This document shows positions 34,012 to 42,213 of a stretch of DNA of 64,000 nt, one piece after another. Position 1 is the first letter of the stretch, and each line of letters begins with the position of its first letter. The position numbers were made by a program, and so were the translations under genes. The stretch spans positions 4,225,001 to 4,289,000 of the forward strand of contig NZ_FXWM01000001.1 of assembly GCF_900177675.1 (NCBI RefSeq). Direction: 5' to 3'. Source of the DNA: Bacillus sp. OV166. GTDB lineage: Bacteria; Bacillota; Bacilli; Bacillales; Cytobacillaceae. The notes below the pieces were generated by a model. That model did no database searches. It was given only the letters and a program-made list of their open reading frames with translations, and was not told the origin of the DNA.

Positions 34012-35358
34012 TTAATGTAAGATTTCGCCTTCCGTTTCTCTAATAAATAGGATTGTAATCAGTGTAATAACCATGAAAACCTGAATAAAAGAAACTGTTG
34101 CTCCAAATACCCAGCCTAATCCAATTACAAAACCGATTAACGATGGAGCCACCGTGTTAGCCCAACGTTGTCCGCCAACACCCCAGCTATATCCTACACC
34201 ACGTACATTTGTTGGATAGATTTCACCAAACCATGTGTTCCAAACGCCCCATGCCCCTAAGCTAAAGAATCCTAAAGCGAAGTTGAATGCATATAGTTGG
34301 AATACACTCGAAGAATACGCAAATGCAAATCCAAAGATTGATGCAAATAATACGAAAGCAAACATGACTTTTTTACGTCCGAATTTACTAGTTAGGTGTG
34401 CAGCTACGATATACCCAGGAATCTGTGCTACGGCTGATAATGCAACGAAACCTAAGCTTTGTCCCATTGATAAGCCCTTTTGTTGTAATAATGTTGGAAT
34501 CCAAGTATACAATCCCCAATATCCAAAAGAGAAACAGAAATTGACGATTGTTTGTAATGCTGTTGTTTTTATCATTTTCGTTTTGAAAATTTCAAAGATA
34601 CTACCTTGTTTTACTTTAGAGACAAATAATTCTGTATCCTGACTAACCAGTGTTTTACCTTCACTTAAATCAGAAATAATTTGCTTGGCTTCCTCTGTTC
34701 TTCCCTTTCCTGCAAGCCAGTAAGGAGATTCAGGAATTTTTTTAATAACGAAAGCCCATAATCCAGCTAGCGAACTAATAAAAATAATTGCTCTCCAACC
34801 GCCCAATATCCCTTCCACATCCATTGTTAAACGAGTTATTCCAAGGGCAATTAATGTACCAATTGGCCATCCTGCTGATAAATATACGGCTGCTTTACCA
34901 CGCTGTTTAACTGGGAGCATTTCTTCGTAATAAGGAAAGATACAAGCCAGTACACCACCCAAGGAAAAACCGGATAATAAGCGCAATGTGTAAAGTGTTT
35001 CAAAATTGGGTGAAAATGCACTGACAGCTGAAACCACTCCATATAAGAGTAAGCTGTAAATAATCGTTTTCTTTCGTCCGATTTTATCTCCAATAATCCC
35101 CCACACATATGTCCCCGGAATCATACCTAAGAAAATTGCACCAATAAGGGAACCTACTTGGACAGGAGTTAAAGAAAATTCAGCGGCGATAGCTCCACTA
35201 ATCATAATGATAATCATCATTTCCCATGCCTCGATTACAAACGCCATAAATAGCGCTACCCCTACAAACCGATGTTTTTTTGTAAATGGCATGTTTTCAA
35301 AAAAAGTACCAACTTCAACAGTTTTCTCTTGAGACTTAGCAGAAGCTACCACTTCCAT
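34012..35358 (-). CDS. MFS transporter (organic acid / AAHS-SV2-like)
   Basis: 448 residues with 12 predicted membrane segments. The loop between segments 2 and 3 carries GDKIGRKKTIIYSLLLYG, the typical MFS motif A; motif-like GKFGRKKVMFAFVLFAS-type wording (TSKFGRKKVMFAF) repeats in the second half. A central cytoplasmic loop of about 40 residues (GRTEEAKQIISDLSEGKTL) separates the halves. The overall look is that of organic anion or aromatic-acid importers. The gene starts 31 bases after the Asp/Glu racemase-family gene, and a terminator follows, so the two form one unit, probably importing the substrate of this part of the island. Confidence 0.85.
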   Translation of the reverse strand: MEVVASAKSQEKTVEVGTFFENMPFTKKHRFVGVALFMAFVIEAWEMMIIIMISGAIAAEFSLTPVQVGSLIGAIFLGMIPGTYVWGIIGDKIGRKKTIIYSLLLYGVVSAVSAFSPNFETLYTLRLLSGFSLGGVLACIFPYYEEMLPVKQRGKAAVYLSAGWPIGTLIALGITRLTMDVEGILGGWRAIIFISSLAGLWAFVIKKIPESPYWLAGKGRTEEAKQIISDLSEGKTLVSQDTELFVSKVKQGSIFEIFKTKMIKTTALQTIVNFCFSFGYWGLYTWIPTLLQQKGLSMGQSLGFVALSAVAQIPGYIVAAHLTSKFGRKKVMFAFVLFASIFGFAFAYSSSVFQLYAFNFALGFFSLGAWGVWNTWFGEIYPTNVRGVGYSWGVGGQRWANTVAPSLIGFVIGLGWVFGATVSFIQVFMVITLITILFIRETEGEILH

Positions 35359-35389
35359 TTAACCCACTCCCCTATTCATAATGATAAAA

Positions 35390-36160
35390 CTAATTCTTAT
35401 TTAAAACCTGATTATATAAGTTAAACGCCTCCACCTCCTTTTCCGGAGGAGATTGATACCCTACCTTTTTGCTGTGGGTCCAGGATAATTTTTGTTTTAT
35501 TTCTACTAAAAATTCTGCGTATTTAAATGGCGCACAGCTCGCGTCAATGACTGGCACGCCTAATTCTTGTTGCAATGATTCAAAGAAACCAAACTCTCCT
35601 GTACAGCCTAATACAATGACATCTGCCCCATCTTTCTCGATCGCTTCATTCGCTGCCGCCCTGATTCTTCTCTTTGTTTCTTCAGGATCCTTCTGGAAAT
35701 CATGCACCCCGAGCTCAAGCGATTTAAATGACGCCAATTTATGTGCAAAGCCATATTTGTGGACATTTTCTTTCATTTCCGGAATCCATTTTTTTCTGCC
35801 CACAAGAATCGAGAAATTTTCTCCAAGCGTTGTGGCAATGTGCAAAGCAGCTTCAGCAGGTGCGGTAACAACCATTTTTTCAGCAACTTCTCTGCATGCT
35901 CTTAAAGCGGGATCATAAAAACAGCCGAGAATTGCCGCGTCATAACCGTCCTCTTCCGCCTTTTTCACAGTCCTGATCAACTCTGGAATGACCATCGCTT
36001 CATAGCAGTTATACTCCACGTGGATCGGCCCTGGTCCGGCAAAAGAAACAACATCCACCACTGTGTCCGGACTTTTATAACGTTCAAATTGTGTTCTAAA
36101 TTCTTCATCAAAAACGTCTGTGTGCAATGGATTAATAAACAAAATTCTCTTACTAGCCAT
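35390..36160 (-). CDS. Asp/Glu/hydantoin racemase family protein, copy 1
   Basis: 256 residues. The two catalytic cysteines lie in AAILGCFYDPALR (about 79-91) and IVLGCTGEFGFF in the C-terminal half, the mirror-image arrangement of cofactor-free amino acid, hydantoin and maleate cis-trans racemases. The loop INPLHTDVFDEEF near the N-terminus matches the hydantoin-racemase style more than glutamate racemase. A role in racemising a 5-substituted hydantoin or an acyclic product before ring opening is likely but inferred. The start is the ATG at 36158-36160, 7 bases after GGAGG. It is first in an operon with the MFS transporter. Confidence 0.85.
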   Translation of the reverse strand: MASKRILFINPLHTDVFDEEFRTQFERYKSPDTVVDVVSFAGPGPIHVEYNCYEAMVIPELIRTVKKAEEDGYDAAILGCFYDPALRACREVAEKMVVTAPAEAALHIATTLGENFSILVGRKKWIPEMKENVHKYGFAHKLASFKSLELGVHDFQKDPEETKRRIRAAANEAIEKDGADVIVLGCTGEFGFFESLQQELGVPVIDASCAPFKYAEFLVEIKQKLSWTHSKKVGYQSPPEKEVEAFNLYNQVLNKN

Positions 36161-36294
36161 TTTTTTTCCTCCAATATTTAAAAATTCAGAATAATAACTA
36201 TCTTTTTTTATCATATTACCATAAATATTAAAGTAATAGCATAATTATTTTTGAAAAAAATAATTATTTTTAATATTAATTTAATTTCGCCCTT

Positions 36295-36735
36295 TTAGTC
36301 TTTTAATCTCGTAAAAGTAACTCTTTCAGTACCATCTAACCAGATACGTTCACCAACTTTTTGTAAAAGATCCAGATAAGTAAAATCAACCTGGGCAAAA
36401 ACGTTAACCGGTTCATCCCCTTTGTGGCTCCGTGTATGTTCTGCACCATAGTAAATAGCTAAAACTTCTAAAACGTCCGGTTCAGACTCAAGCGCCCAAT
36501 CTCTCCAGTAGACAATTTCCCCTACACTAGTAGAGATGGTTTGGTTTTCTCGTTTTGGCATAGAAGTAGATGAAATTTCAAAATTTACTTCACGGCCTGA
36601 CCAGCGTGAATGCCTTACTGTCTGCGATATGGGAAGTGCCTCCCAAACGATTTGACACGTTTGGGGGGCCTTATCTTCTAGTAATGTTGCCGGGAAACTT
36701 TCCCCGTTTTCAAATTTGATTAATATTTGGCGCAT
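36295..36735 (-). CDS. DUF3830 (cyclophilin-fold) protein
   Basis: 146 residues of the DUF3830 family: the block APQTCQIVWEALPISQTVRH, then SRWSGREVNFEI, VGEIVYWRDW and YYGAEHTRSH, ending in VGERIWLDGTERVTF. The family is predicted to have a cyclophilin-like beta-barrel fold but has no established function. It follows HyuB copy 2 by 10 bases and shares its operon, so it may be a subunit, maturation factor or substrate-handling partner of the HyuA-HyuB enzyme. GAGGTG precedes the ATG by 5 bases. Confidence 0.8.
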   Translation of the reverse strand: MRQILIKFENGESFPATLLEDKAPQTCQIVWEALPISQTVRHSRWSGREVNFEISSTSMPKRENQTISTSVGEIVYWRDWALESEPDVLEVLAIYYGAEHTRSHKGDEPVNVFAQVDFTYLDLLQKVGERIWLDGTERVTFTRLKD

Positions 36736-36745
36736 ATTTCACCTC

Positions 36746-38509
36746 TTAACCTATTTTGTTTCTTTGGCGATACATAATGGTTTCTTGTTCGTCCACTTCT
36801 AAAACGTCTTCCTTAATTACGACACCGTACTGCACAAACGCAGTTTGTCGGTCGATGTATCCATCGATAACATCTTCAAGCACACGAAAGGCTTCCCGTT
36901 CAAACGGATGCCCAAATCCGCCGCCTCCACCCGTTTTCACAATGACCTTGTCTCCATTGTTCATCGGTTTAGCATTTAATTTCAGGGCATTTTCTTCTTT
37001 TTCCCCACTTAAAATAGTTACTTCTGGTGATGCTGCCTCTTTACCATCAAAAAGTCCCCAGGCAGGTGTTTTTGAACGCTCTAACCAAAGGTATAAAAAA
37101 GCTTCATCTGCAGAAACTTCGTAGCCTCTAATAATTCCGAGACCTCCTCGGTTCTTTCCAGGTCCCCCAGAATTCTGTCTAAAGCCATAGGTGGTTACTT
37201 TAAAAGGATACTTATCTTCAAGAACCTCAATAGGCAGGTTCTTGAAATCGCCATTAACATTATTGATTAAACCGGATTGGCCGTCATTAGCAGCAAAGCC
37301 TCCCCAGCCGCCTGCCGTAGCTTCTACGTTTAAGAACGGCGTGTTACGGCGCGGGTCAATCCCTGAAAACGTTATGATCATCGAATCCCCGTAATGTGCA
37401 CCCGCACTTCTTTCCTTAAGAGCTGGAGATAAGGCTTTAACCACAAGATCGATGAGCAGGCCTAGTGCAGAAAAATACCAAACACACGCTGCCGGCTCTT
37501 GCGCACTAAAGATCGTTCTTTCTGGTACCACAACATTTAATGTTTTAAAATTCCCTCCGGTGACAGGTGCATCGGGGCTGATAAGTTCTTTAAAAGCTAC
37601 CCGGCAGGCTGAGATCGTTTGAGCCAATCCACAGTTGGTCATTCCTCTAACTTGTTCGCTGGAGCCAGTGAGATCGATCGTAATATTTTCCCCTTCAACG
37701 GTTACTTTTACTTTTACTGGTACTGGTTCATCGGACACTCCATCATTGTCCAAACAACCTTCCGCCTCATAAACTCCATCAGCAATCCTCGCAATCATTT
37801 TGCGGTCTAAAAGTTCAGATTGCTTGAAAATATCCCGAATGGAGCGGTTTACTTTTTCTAAACCAAATCGGCTGATGATCTCATGAAAACGTTTCTCTCC
37901 GGTACGGCAGGCAGCAATTTGAGCATTAAGATCCCCTAATGCAGCATCGCGAAAACGGCTGTTAGAAATAATAAGATTAATAACATCTTTACGAGCCTGA
38001 CCAGCATCGTATATTTTTGTAGGCGGAATACGTACTCCTTCCTGGTAGATTTCTGTAGCATCCATGGAGAAACCTGGATCCTGGGCACCTACATCAAGCC
38101 AGTGGGCACGATTCGCGGTAAAACCGATCAGTTCATCATCATAAAAAACGGGTGAAATTACTGTAATATCATTAAGATGAGTACCAGTTAGATAAGAATC
38201 ATTCATGATATAGACATCACCTGGCTGATATCTTTCAACCCCACCAATCGAAGCGGTAACGATTTTTATACACTCATCTAAATTTCCTAAAAAGATTGGA
38301 AGTCCTGCTGATTGACCCAGCAATTCTGCGTTTTTATTAAAAATACCAACGCTGCAATCCTTCATTTCATATATGATCGGAGAAAAGGAACTTCTTGCCA
38401 AACTCGCATTCATTTCATGTGCGGCCGAAATTAGTGCATTCCGAATGATTTCCGTTGTAATTGGATTTTCTAAAAATTTACCTGTTTTCATTACAGTTTT
38501 AGCATCCAT
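36746..38509 (-). CDS. hyuB: HyuB, copy 2
   Basis: 587 residues, full length. Blocks: GIFNKNAELLGQSAGLPIFL, VYIMNDSYLTGTHLNDITVI, VKVTVEGENITIDLTGSSEQ, FLNVEATAGGWGGFAANDGQ and VKTGGGGGFGHPFEREAFRV. It is the B subunit partner of the HyuA at 38514-40556, whose stop lies 4 bases upstream of this ATG; GGAGG of the ribosome site sits inside the end of HyuA. DUF3830 follows. Sequence wording differs clearly from HyuB copies 1 and 3, so the three pairs are old duplicates or separate acquisitions, not recent copies. Substrate unknown. Confidence 0.9.
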   Translation of the reverse strand: MDAKTVMKTGKFLENPITTEIIRNALISAAHEMNASLARSSFSPIIYEMKDCSVGIFNKNAELLGQSAGLPIFLGNLDECIKIVTASIGGVERYQPGDVYIMNDSYLTGTHLNDITVISPVFYDDELIGFTANRAHWLDVGAQDPGFSMDATEIYQEGVRIPPTKIYDAGQARKDVINLIISNSRFRDAALGDLNAQIAACRTGEKRFHEIISRFGLEKVNRSIRDIFKQSELLDRKMIARIADGVYEAEGCLDNDGVSDEPVPVKVKVTVEGENITIDLTGSSEQVRGMTNCGLAQTISACRVAFKELISPDAPVTGGNFKTLNVVVPERTIFSAQEPAACVWYFSALGLLIDLVVKALSPALKERSAGAHYGDSMIITFSGIDPRRNTPFLNVEATAGGWGGFAANDGQSGLINNVNGDFKNLPIEVLEDKYPFKVTTYGFRQNSGGPGKNRGGLGIIRGYEVSADEAFLYLWLERSKTPAWGLFDGKEAASPEVTILSGEKEENALKLNAKPMNNGDKVIVKTGGGGGFGHPFEREAFRVLEDVIDGYIDRQTAFVQYGVVIKEDVLEVDEQETIMYRQRNKIG

Positions 38510-38513
38510 ATGT

Positions 38514-40556
38514 TTAAACTACCTCCTTCGTAATTTCAAGGTTACCTGACCGATCCACTTCAACTCGATATCCCCCAGGGATAACTGTTGTGGTTCTAGG
38601 ATCTTCTACAATCGCAGGTCCAAAAAATTGGTGGCCATACTGCAAATAAGCTGTCGTAAGGACTGGGGTATTTTTTTCCTGCCCATTCCAGATGACTTGT
38701 TTGTTTGTTCTGGTTACGATATCTGTATCCGTTTTAATCGAGGTTTCACTTCCTGTATCATTCTCTTTTTCTAGCTTTCCGTAGCCAGTGATACGTAAAT
38801 TGACGGCCTCTATTATTCCATCAGGATTGTTATGGCCATAGATTTTCCCATGCATCTCATGGAAGAGACCAGCTAGCTGGACCATTGACTTGTGTTCATT
38901 TATTTCAACATTTAAAGGAACATTGACTGTGTATTCCTGGCCAACGTAGCGAATATCAACTGTACGTTGGAACGACATATCTTTCTTATTCACTTTTTGT
39001 TGAGCTAAAATGTTAATGGTTTCTTGCTCCATCTCAGTATAAAGATCACTCATCATCTTTTTATCGCTTCGATCTAAAACAGCTACAAACGTTCTTACTG
39101 CATCATGACGGATATCTGTCTGAAGCATGCCCCAAGCCGAGAAAGTGCCAGCAACTGTTGGGACAAGGATTTTCGTAATTCCAAGAAGATCGGCGATTAA
39201 CACGGCGTGCATCGGACCCGCTCCACCAAATGCGACAAGCGCGAAATCACGTGGGTCAATCCCTTTGCTTACTGTTAACGTACGAATGGCGTCCGCCATT
39301 TTTGCATTGGCAATATCACAAATCCCTTCTGCTGTTTCTAGTACTCCTAAACCTAGCTGGTCAGCAATTTGCTTAACAGCTCGATAGGAAGCATCTCGGT
39401 CTAATCTCATGTTCCCGCCAAGAAACCCTTCCTCATCCAGACGTCCTAACACTAGGTTGGCGTCCGTTACAGTTGCTTGAGTACCTCCATTTCCATAACA
39501 GGCAGGACCTGGGTCTGCTCCTGCACTTTTTGGACCTACACGTAATCCCCCGCCCTCGATCCAGGCAATAGAACCACCACCCGCCCCAATTGTGTGAATA
39601 TTAACCATTGGTGTAAGAATAGGAAACTCTTCTAGACTAGTTTCCGACGTAACATCTGGTTCTCCATCAATGACCAGACTTACATCAAAACTGGTTCCTC
39701 CCATATCGACACAAATTAGGTTCTTATAGTCTGTGAGTTTCCCAAGGCTAATACTTCCGATTGCACCCCCGACCGGACCGGACATAAGCGTTTGGATTGG
39801 CATTTTCTTTGCAACCCCAGATGTCATCACCCCGCCATTGGATTGCATAATATATAAGTCTCCTTCTAACCCTCCTTGCCCCGTCCTTTCTTCTAGACTA
39901 GCAAGATAGTTTTCAACAATCGGTGCCACATAGGCATTGATCACCGTCGTACTAGTACGTTCGTACTCACGCCATTCACGAGCAATTTCATGCGATAGCG
40001 ATACTGAAATGTGAGGTGCTTTTTGTTTAATAAACTCTTTTACTTTTGTTTCATTTTCTGGGTTTTTGTATGAGTGTAAAAGACTTACCGAAACGGAGTT
40101 AAATCCTTTTTCGATAATTTGATTGACCACTTCATCCAAATGGTTAAAGTCTAGATTTGTCTCGACTGTACCGTCAGCTAAGACTCTTTCCTTTACCTCA
40201 AAAACGTTACGGCGCTTTACTAGAGGTTCCGGTTTTCTATATGTAATGCTATACATATCAGGACGATTCGCACGGCCTATTTCATAAATATCCCTAAAGC
40301 CTTCAGTGACAATTAAGGCTACATTCGATCCCTTTCGTTCGAGAAAAGCATTAAGTCCTGCTGTTGTTCCATGTACGAAGTAATCGATTTCACTAAAGTC
40401 CTCAACTAGATTTTTCATACCCTCCAATACACCATCTGACAGGTTCTTTGGAGTGGTTAAAATTTTCTCTGTTTGATATTTCGCTTCTTGCTTGTCATAA
40501 AGAACTAAATCCGTAAATGTTCCCCCTATATCTATCCCTAAACGATATCGCGTCAC
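38514..40556 (-). CDS. hyuA: HyuA, copy 2
   Basis: 680 residues, starting at the GTG at 40554-40556, which stands 7 bases after AAAAGGAG. A frame continuing 20 codons further up contains this ribosome site and is unlikely. YRLGIDIGGTFTDLVLYD is the ATP-binding start; HGTTAGLNAFLERKGSNVAL, IMQSNGGVMTSGVAKK, CVDMGGTSFDVSLV and RVGPKSAGADPGPACYGNGG follow. Together with HyuB copy 2 and DUF3830 it forms an operon 68 bases downstream of an M24 peptidase gene, which may be part of the same transcript. Confidence 0.9.
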   Translation of the reverse strand: MTRYRLGIDIGGTFTDLVLYDKQEAKYQTEKILTTPKNLSDGVLEGMKNLVEDFSEIDYFVHGTTAGLNAFLERKGSNVALIVTEGFRDIYEIGRANRPDMYSITYRKPEPLVKRRNVFEVKERVLADGTVETNLDFNHLDEVVNQIIEKGFNSVSVSLLHSYKNPENETKVKEFIKQKAPHISVSLSHEIAREWREYERTSTTVINAYVAPIVENYLASLEERTGQGGLEGDLYIMQSNGGVMTSGVAKKMPIQTLMSGPVGGAIGSISLGKLTDYKNLICVDMGGTSFDVSLVIDGEPDVTSETSLEEFPILTPMVNIHTIGAGGGSIAWIEGGGLRVGPKSAGADPGPACYGNGGTQATVTDANLVLGRLDEEGFLGGNMRLDRDASYRAVKQIADQLGLGVLETAEGICDIANAKMADAIRTLTVSKGIDPRDFALVAFGGAGPMHAVLIADLLGITKILVPTVAGTFSAWGMLQTDIRHDAVRTFVAVLDRSDKKMMSDLYTEMEQETINILAQQKVNKKDMSFQRTVDIRYVGQEYTVNVPLNVEINEHKSMVQLAGLFHEMHGKIYGHNNPDGIIEAVNLRITGYGKLEKENDTGSETSIKTDTDIVTRTNKQVIWNGQEKNTPVLTTAYLQYGHQFFGPAIVEDPRTTTVIPGGYRVEVDRSGNLEITKEVV

Positions 40557-40623
40557 AAAAACAGCTCCTTTTCGTGCTATATTTTTAAGAGGTACTGCAT
40601 TTAATTCAAATCTCAAAATCTAG

Positions 40624-41742
40624 TTATGCCTTTTCACTGCCCAAAGCTTCTTTTTTCCCAGTATGAACGAAATTTTTAGTAAGAATATTCAGTCTTTCGC
40701 AGCCATCATCAGTCACAAAAACGATATCCTCGATTCTAACACCAAAATTACCACTTAAATAAATGCCTGGCTCAATGCTAATGACCATTCCTTCTTCTAA
40801 AAGCTGTTCGTTGTTTGAAGTCACAAATGGTTCTTCGTGAACTTCTATTCCTAAGCCATGGCCAGTACGATGAGTAAAATATTCCCCATATCCGGCATTA
40901 CTGATAATATCTCTTGCTGCCTTGTCAATATTCTTTAAAGGTACCCCTGGTCTTACAGCCTTAACGGCTGCTTCCTGTGCCTGTTTCACTATTTCATAGA
41001 CTTTCAACATTTCGTCAGTAGGTTCTCCCCCTACTAATACCGTTCGGGTTATGTCTGAACAATAGTGGTCTTTAATTCCACCCATATCAATGACAACCAT
41101 ATCTCCAGCGGCAATAGAAGTTTCATCTGATTGATGATGTGGGATCGCTCCGTTTTTCCCAGAACCTACAATGGGATTAAAGGACAGTGTTTCAACTCCT
41201 TGCAAGGCAAAAAGGCGCTTAATCTCATCCGCTACCTCTTTCTCGGTAAGTCCAGGTCGAAGGTAATCAATTACTTGTTGTAATACATTATCCGCGATTG
41301 CGCCTGATCTCTTCAGTAATTCGAATTCTTGAGAGTCTTTATTTAGTCTTGATTTACCAATTACTTGCGTACTTTCAACAAACGATAATTGATTTTTCAA
41401 TTGTATAAGCTTAAGTAGGTTTTGACTTGGCCATAGATTATCGATTGATACGGTTCCATTTAGTGGAAGAATACTTGCCAATAACTCCAATGAATTCTCT
41501 CCATCCTTCCAGAAAGCGTTTTCAAAAATTCCATTGAAACTGACTTCTTCTTTTGACATTTCATGAACGATCATGGTTGGCTTTCCAGCTTTAGGTATGA
41601 CAATCGCCTGCAATCTTTCATGGGAGTCCAGCCATGTCCCGCTAAAATAGAAAAAATTCGGTGGTGAGGTAACTACAACAGCCTCTAGATTTAATTCTTC
41701 TAATTGTTTTTGTACTTTATGGATACGGTTTTGATATGACAA
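40624..41742 (-). CDS. M24 family metallopeptidase (Xaa-Pro dipeptidase/creatinase fold), copy 2
   Basis: 372 residues. All five metal ligands are present: the Asp pair in VIDMGGIKDHYCSDITRTV, His in RTGHGLGIEVHEEP, Glu in SIEPGIYLSG and Glu in RIEDIVFVTDDG. The N-terminal creatinase-type domain occupies about the first 130 residues. Prolidase or aminopeptidase-P-type activity is the default; creatinase-like C-N hydrolysis cannot be excluded in a hydantoinase context. The start is a TTG at 41740-41742, 8 bases after GGAGG. A terminator lies directly upstream, so this gene begins a new unit with HyuA-HyuB copy 2. Confidence 0.86.
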   Translation of the reverse strand: MSYQNRIHKVQKQLEELNLEAVVVTSPPNFFYFSGTWLDSHERLQAIVIPKAGKPTMIVHEMSKEEVSFNGIFENAFWKDGENSLELLASILPLNGTVSIDNLWPSQNLLKLIQLKNQLSFVESTQVIGKSRLNKDSQEFELLKRSGAIADNVLQQVIDYLRPGLTEKEVADEIKRLFALQGVETLSFNPIVGSGKNGAIPHHQSDETSIAAGDMVVIDMGGIKDHYCSDITRTVLVGGEPTDEMLKVYEIVKQAQEAAVKAVRPGVPLKNIDKAARDIISNAGYGEYFTHRTGHGLGIEVHEEPFVTSNNEQLLEEGMVISIEPGIYLSGNFGVRIEDIVFVTDDGCERLNILTKNFVHTGKKEALGSEKA

Positions 41743-41779
41743 TGAATACGCCTCCTCAAATTCTAGTTAAAAATTACAT

Positions 41780-41826
41780 AGATAGAAAGCCCTGCTTTTT
41801 TATAAAAAATGCAAGGCTTTCTATCT
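41780..41826 (-). terminator. Terminator of the HyuA-HyuB-cupin operon
   Basis: AGATAGAAAGCC (41780-41791) pairs with GGCTTTCTATCT (41815-41826), extended inward by partly paired GC and A/T bases. It lies about 50 bases past the cupin stop codon and is followed on the minus strand by ATTTTTAAC. Confidence 0.75.
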
Positions 41827-41877
41827 GCAAATACTCATCGAGTGTGAATGTTATTATATATTCTTATGAAATAATGG

Positions 41878-42213
41878 TTATCTGTTAACCAGTACCCAAA
41901 CAAGTTCGCAATCTTCTTGTCCGTCGTTATAGGCCCAGTGTTCTTCGCCATGGGGAATAAAGGTGGCTTGTCCCGCCGAAACTCGGTATTCTTTTCCACC
42001 ACTCATGGTTAAAATGGAGCCTTTTAAAAAAATAGCGTATTCATCTTGCTCATGTGAACCCGTTCCTCGGAGTGGAATCCGGGCACCTGCTGGAACGGAA
42101 ACCGTGCCGATCGAAGCACGGGCCCCTTCAATTATGGATTCATCAAATAGTGTTTTCATTGTTATTCCCGGGCGGTCTTCCTTAGCCACATCCTCTAATG
42201 TAATTACATTCAT
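41878..42213 (-). CDS. Small cupin-domain protein
   Basis: 111 residues, a single cupin barrel. The first cupin motif reads RIPLRGTGSHEQDEYAIFLKG, with Glu and one His but without the usual HxH pair; the second, FIPHGEEHWAYNDG, holds two His. It is therefore a one-domain cupin with a modified metal site. Such proteins often accompany amino-acid or opine-type catabolic enzymes as isomerases or small-molecule binders. The ATG follows the HyuB stop directly (TAAATG), with GGAGG 8 bases ahead, so it is translationally coupled to HyuB copy 3. Function unknown. Confidence 0.8.
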   Translation of the reverse strand: MNVITLEDVAKEDRPGITMKTLFDESIIEGARASIGTVSVPAGARIPLRGTGSHEQDEYAIFLKGSILTMSGGKEYRVSAGQATFIPHGEEHWAYNDGQEDCELVWVLVNR

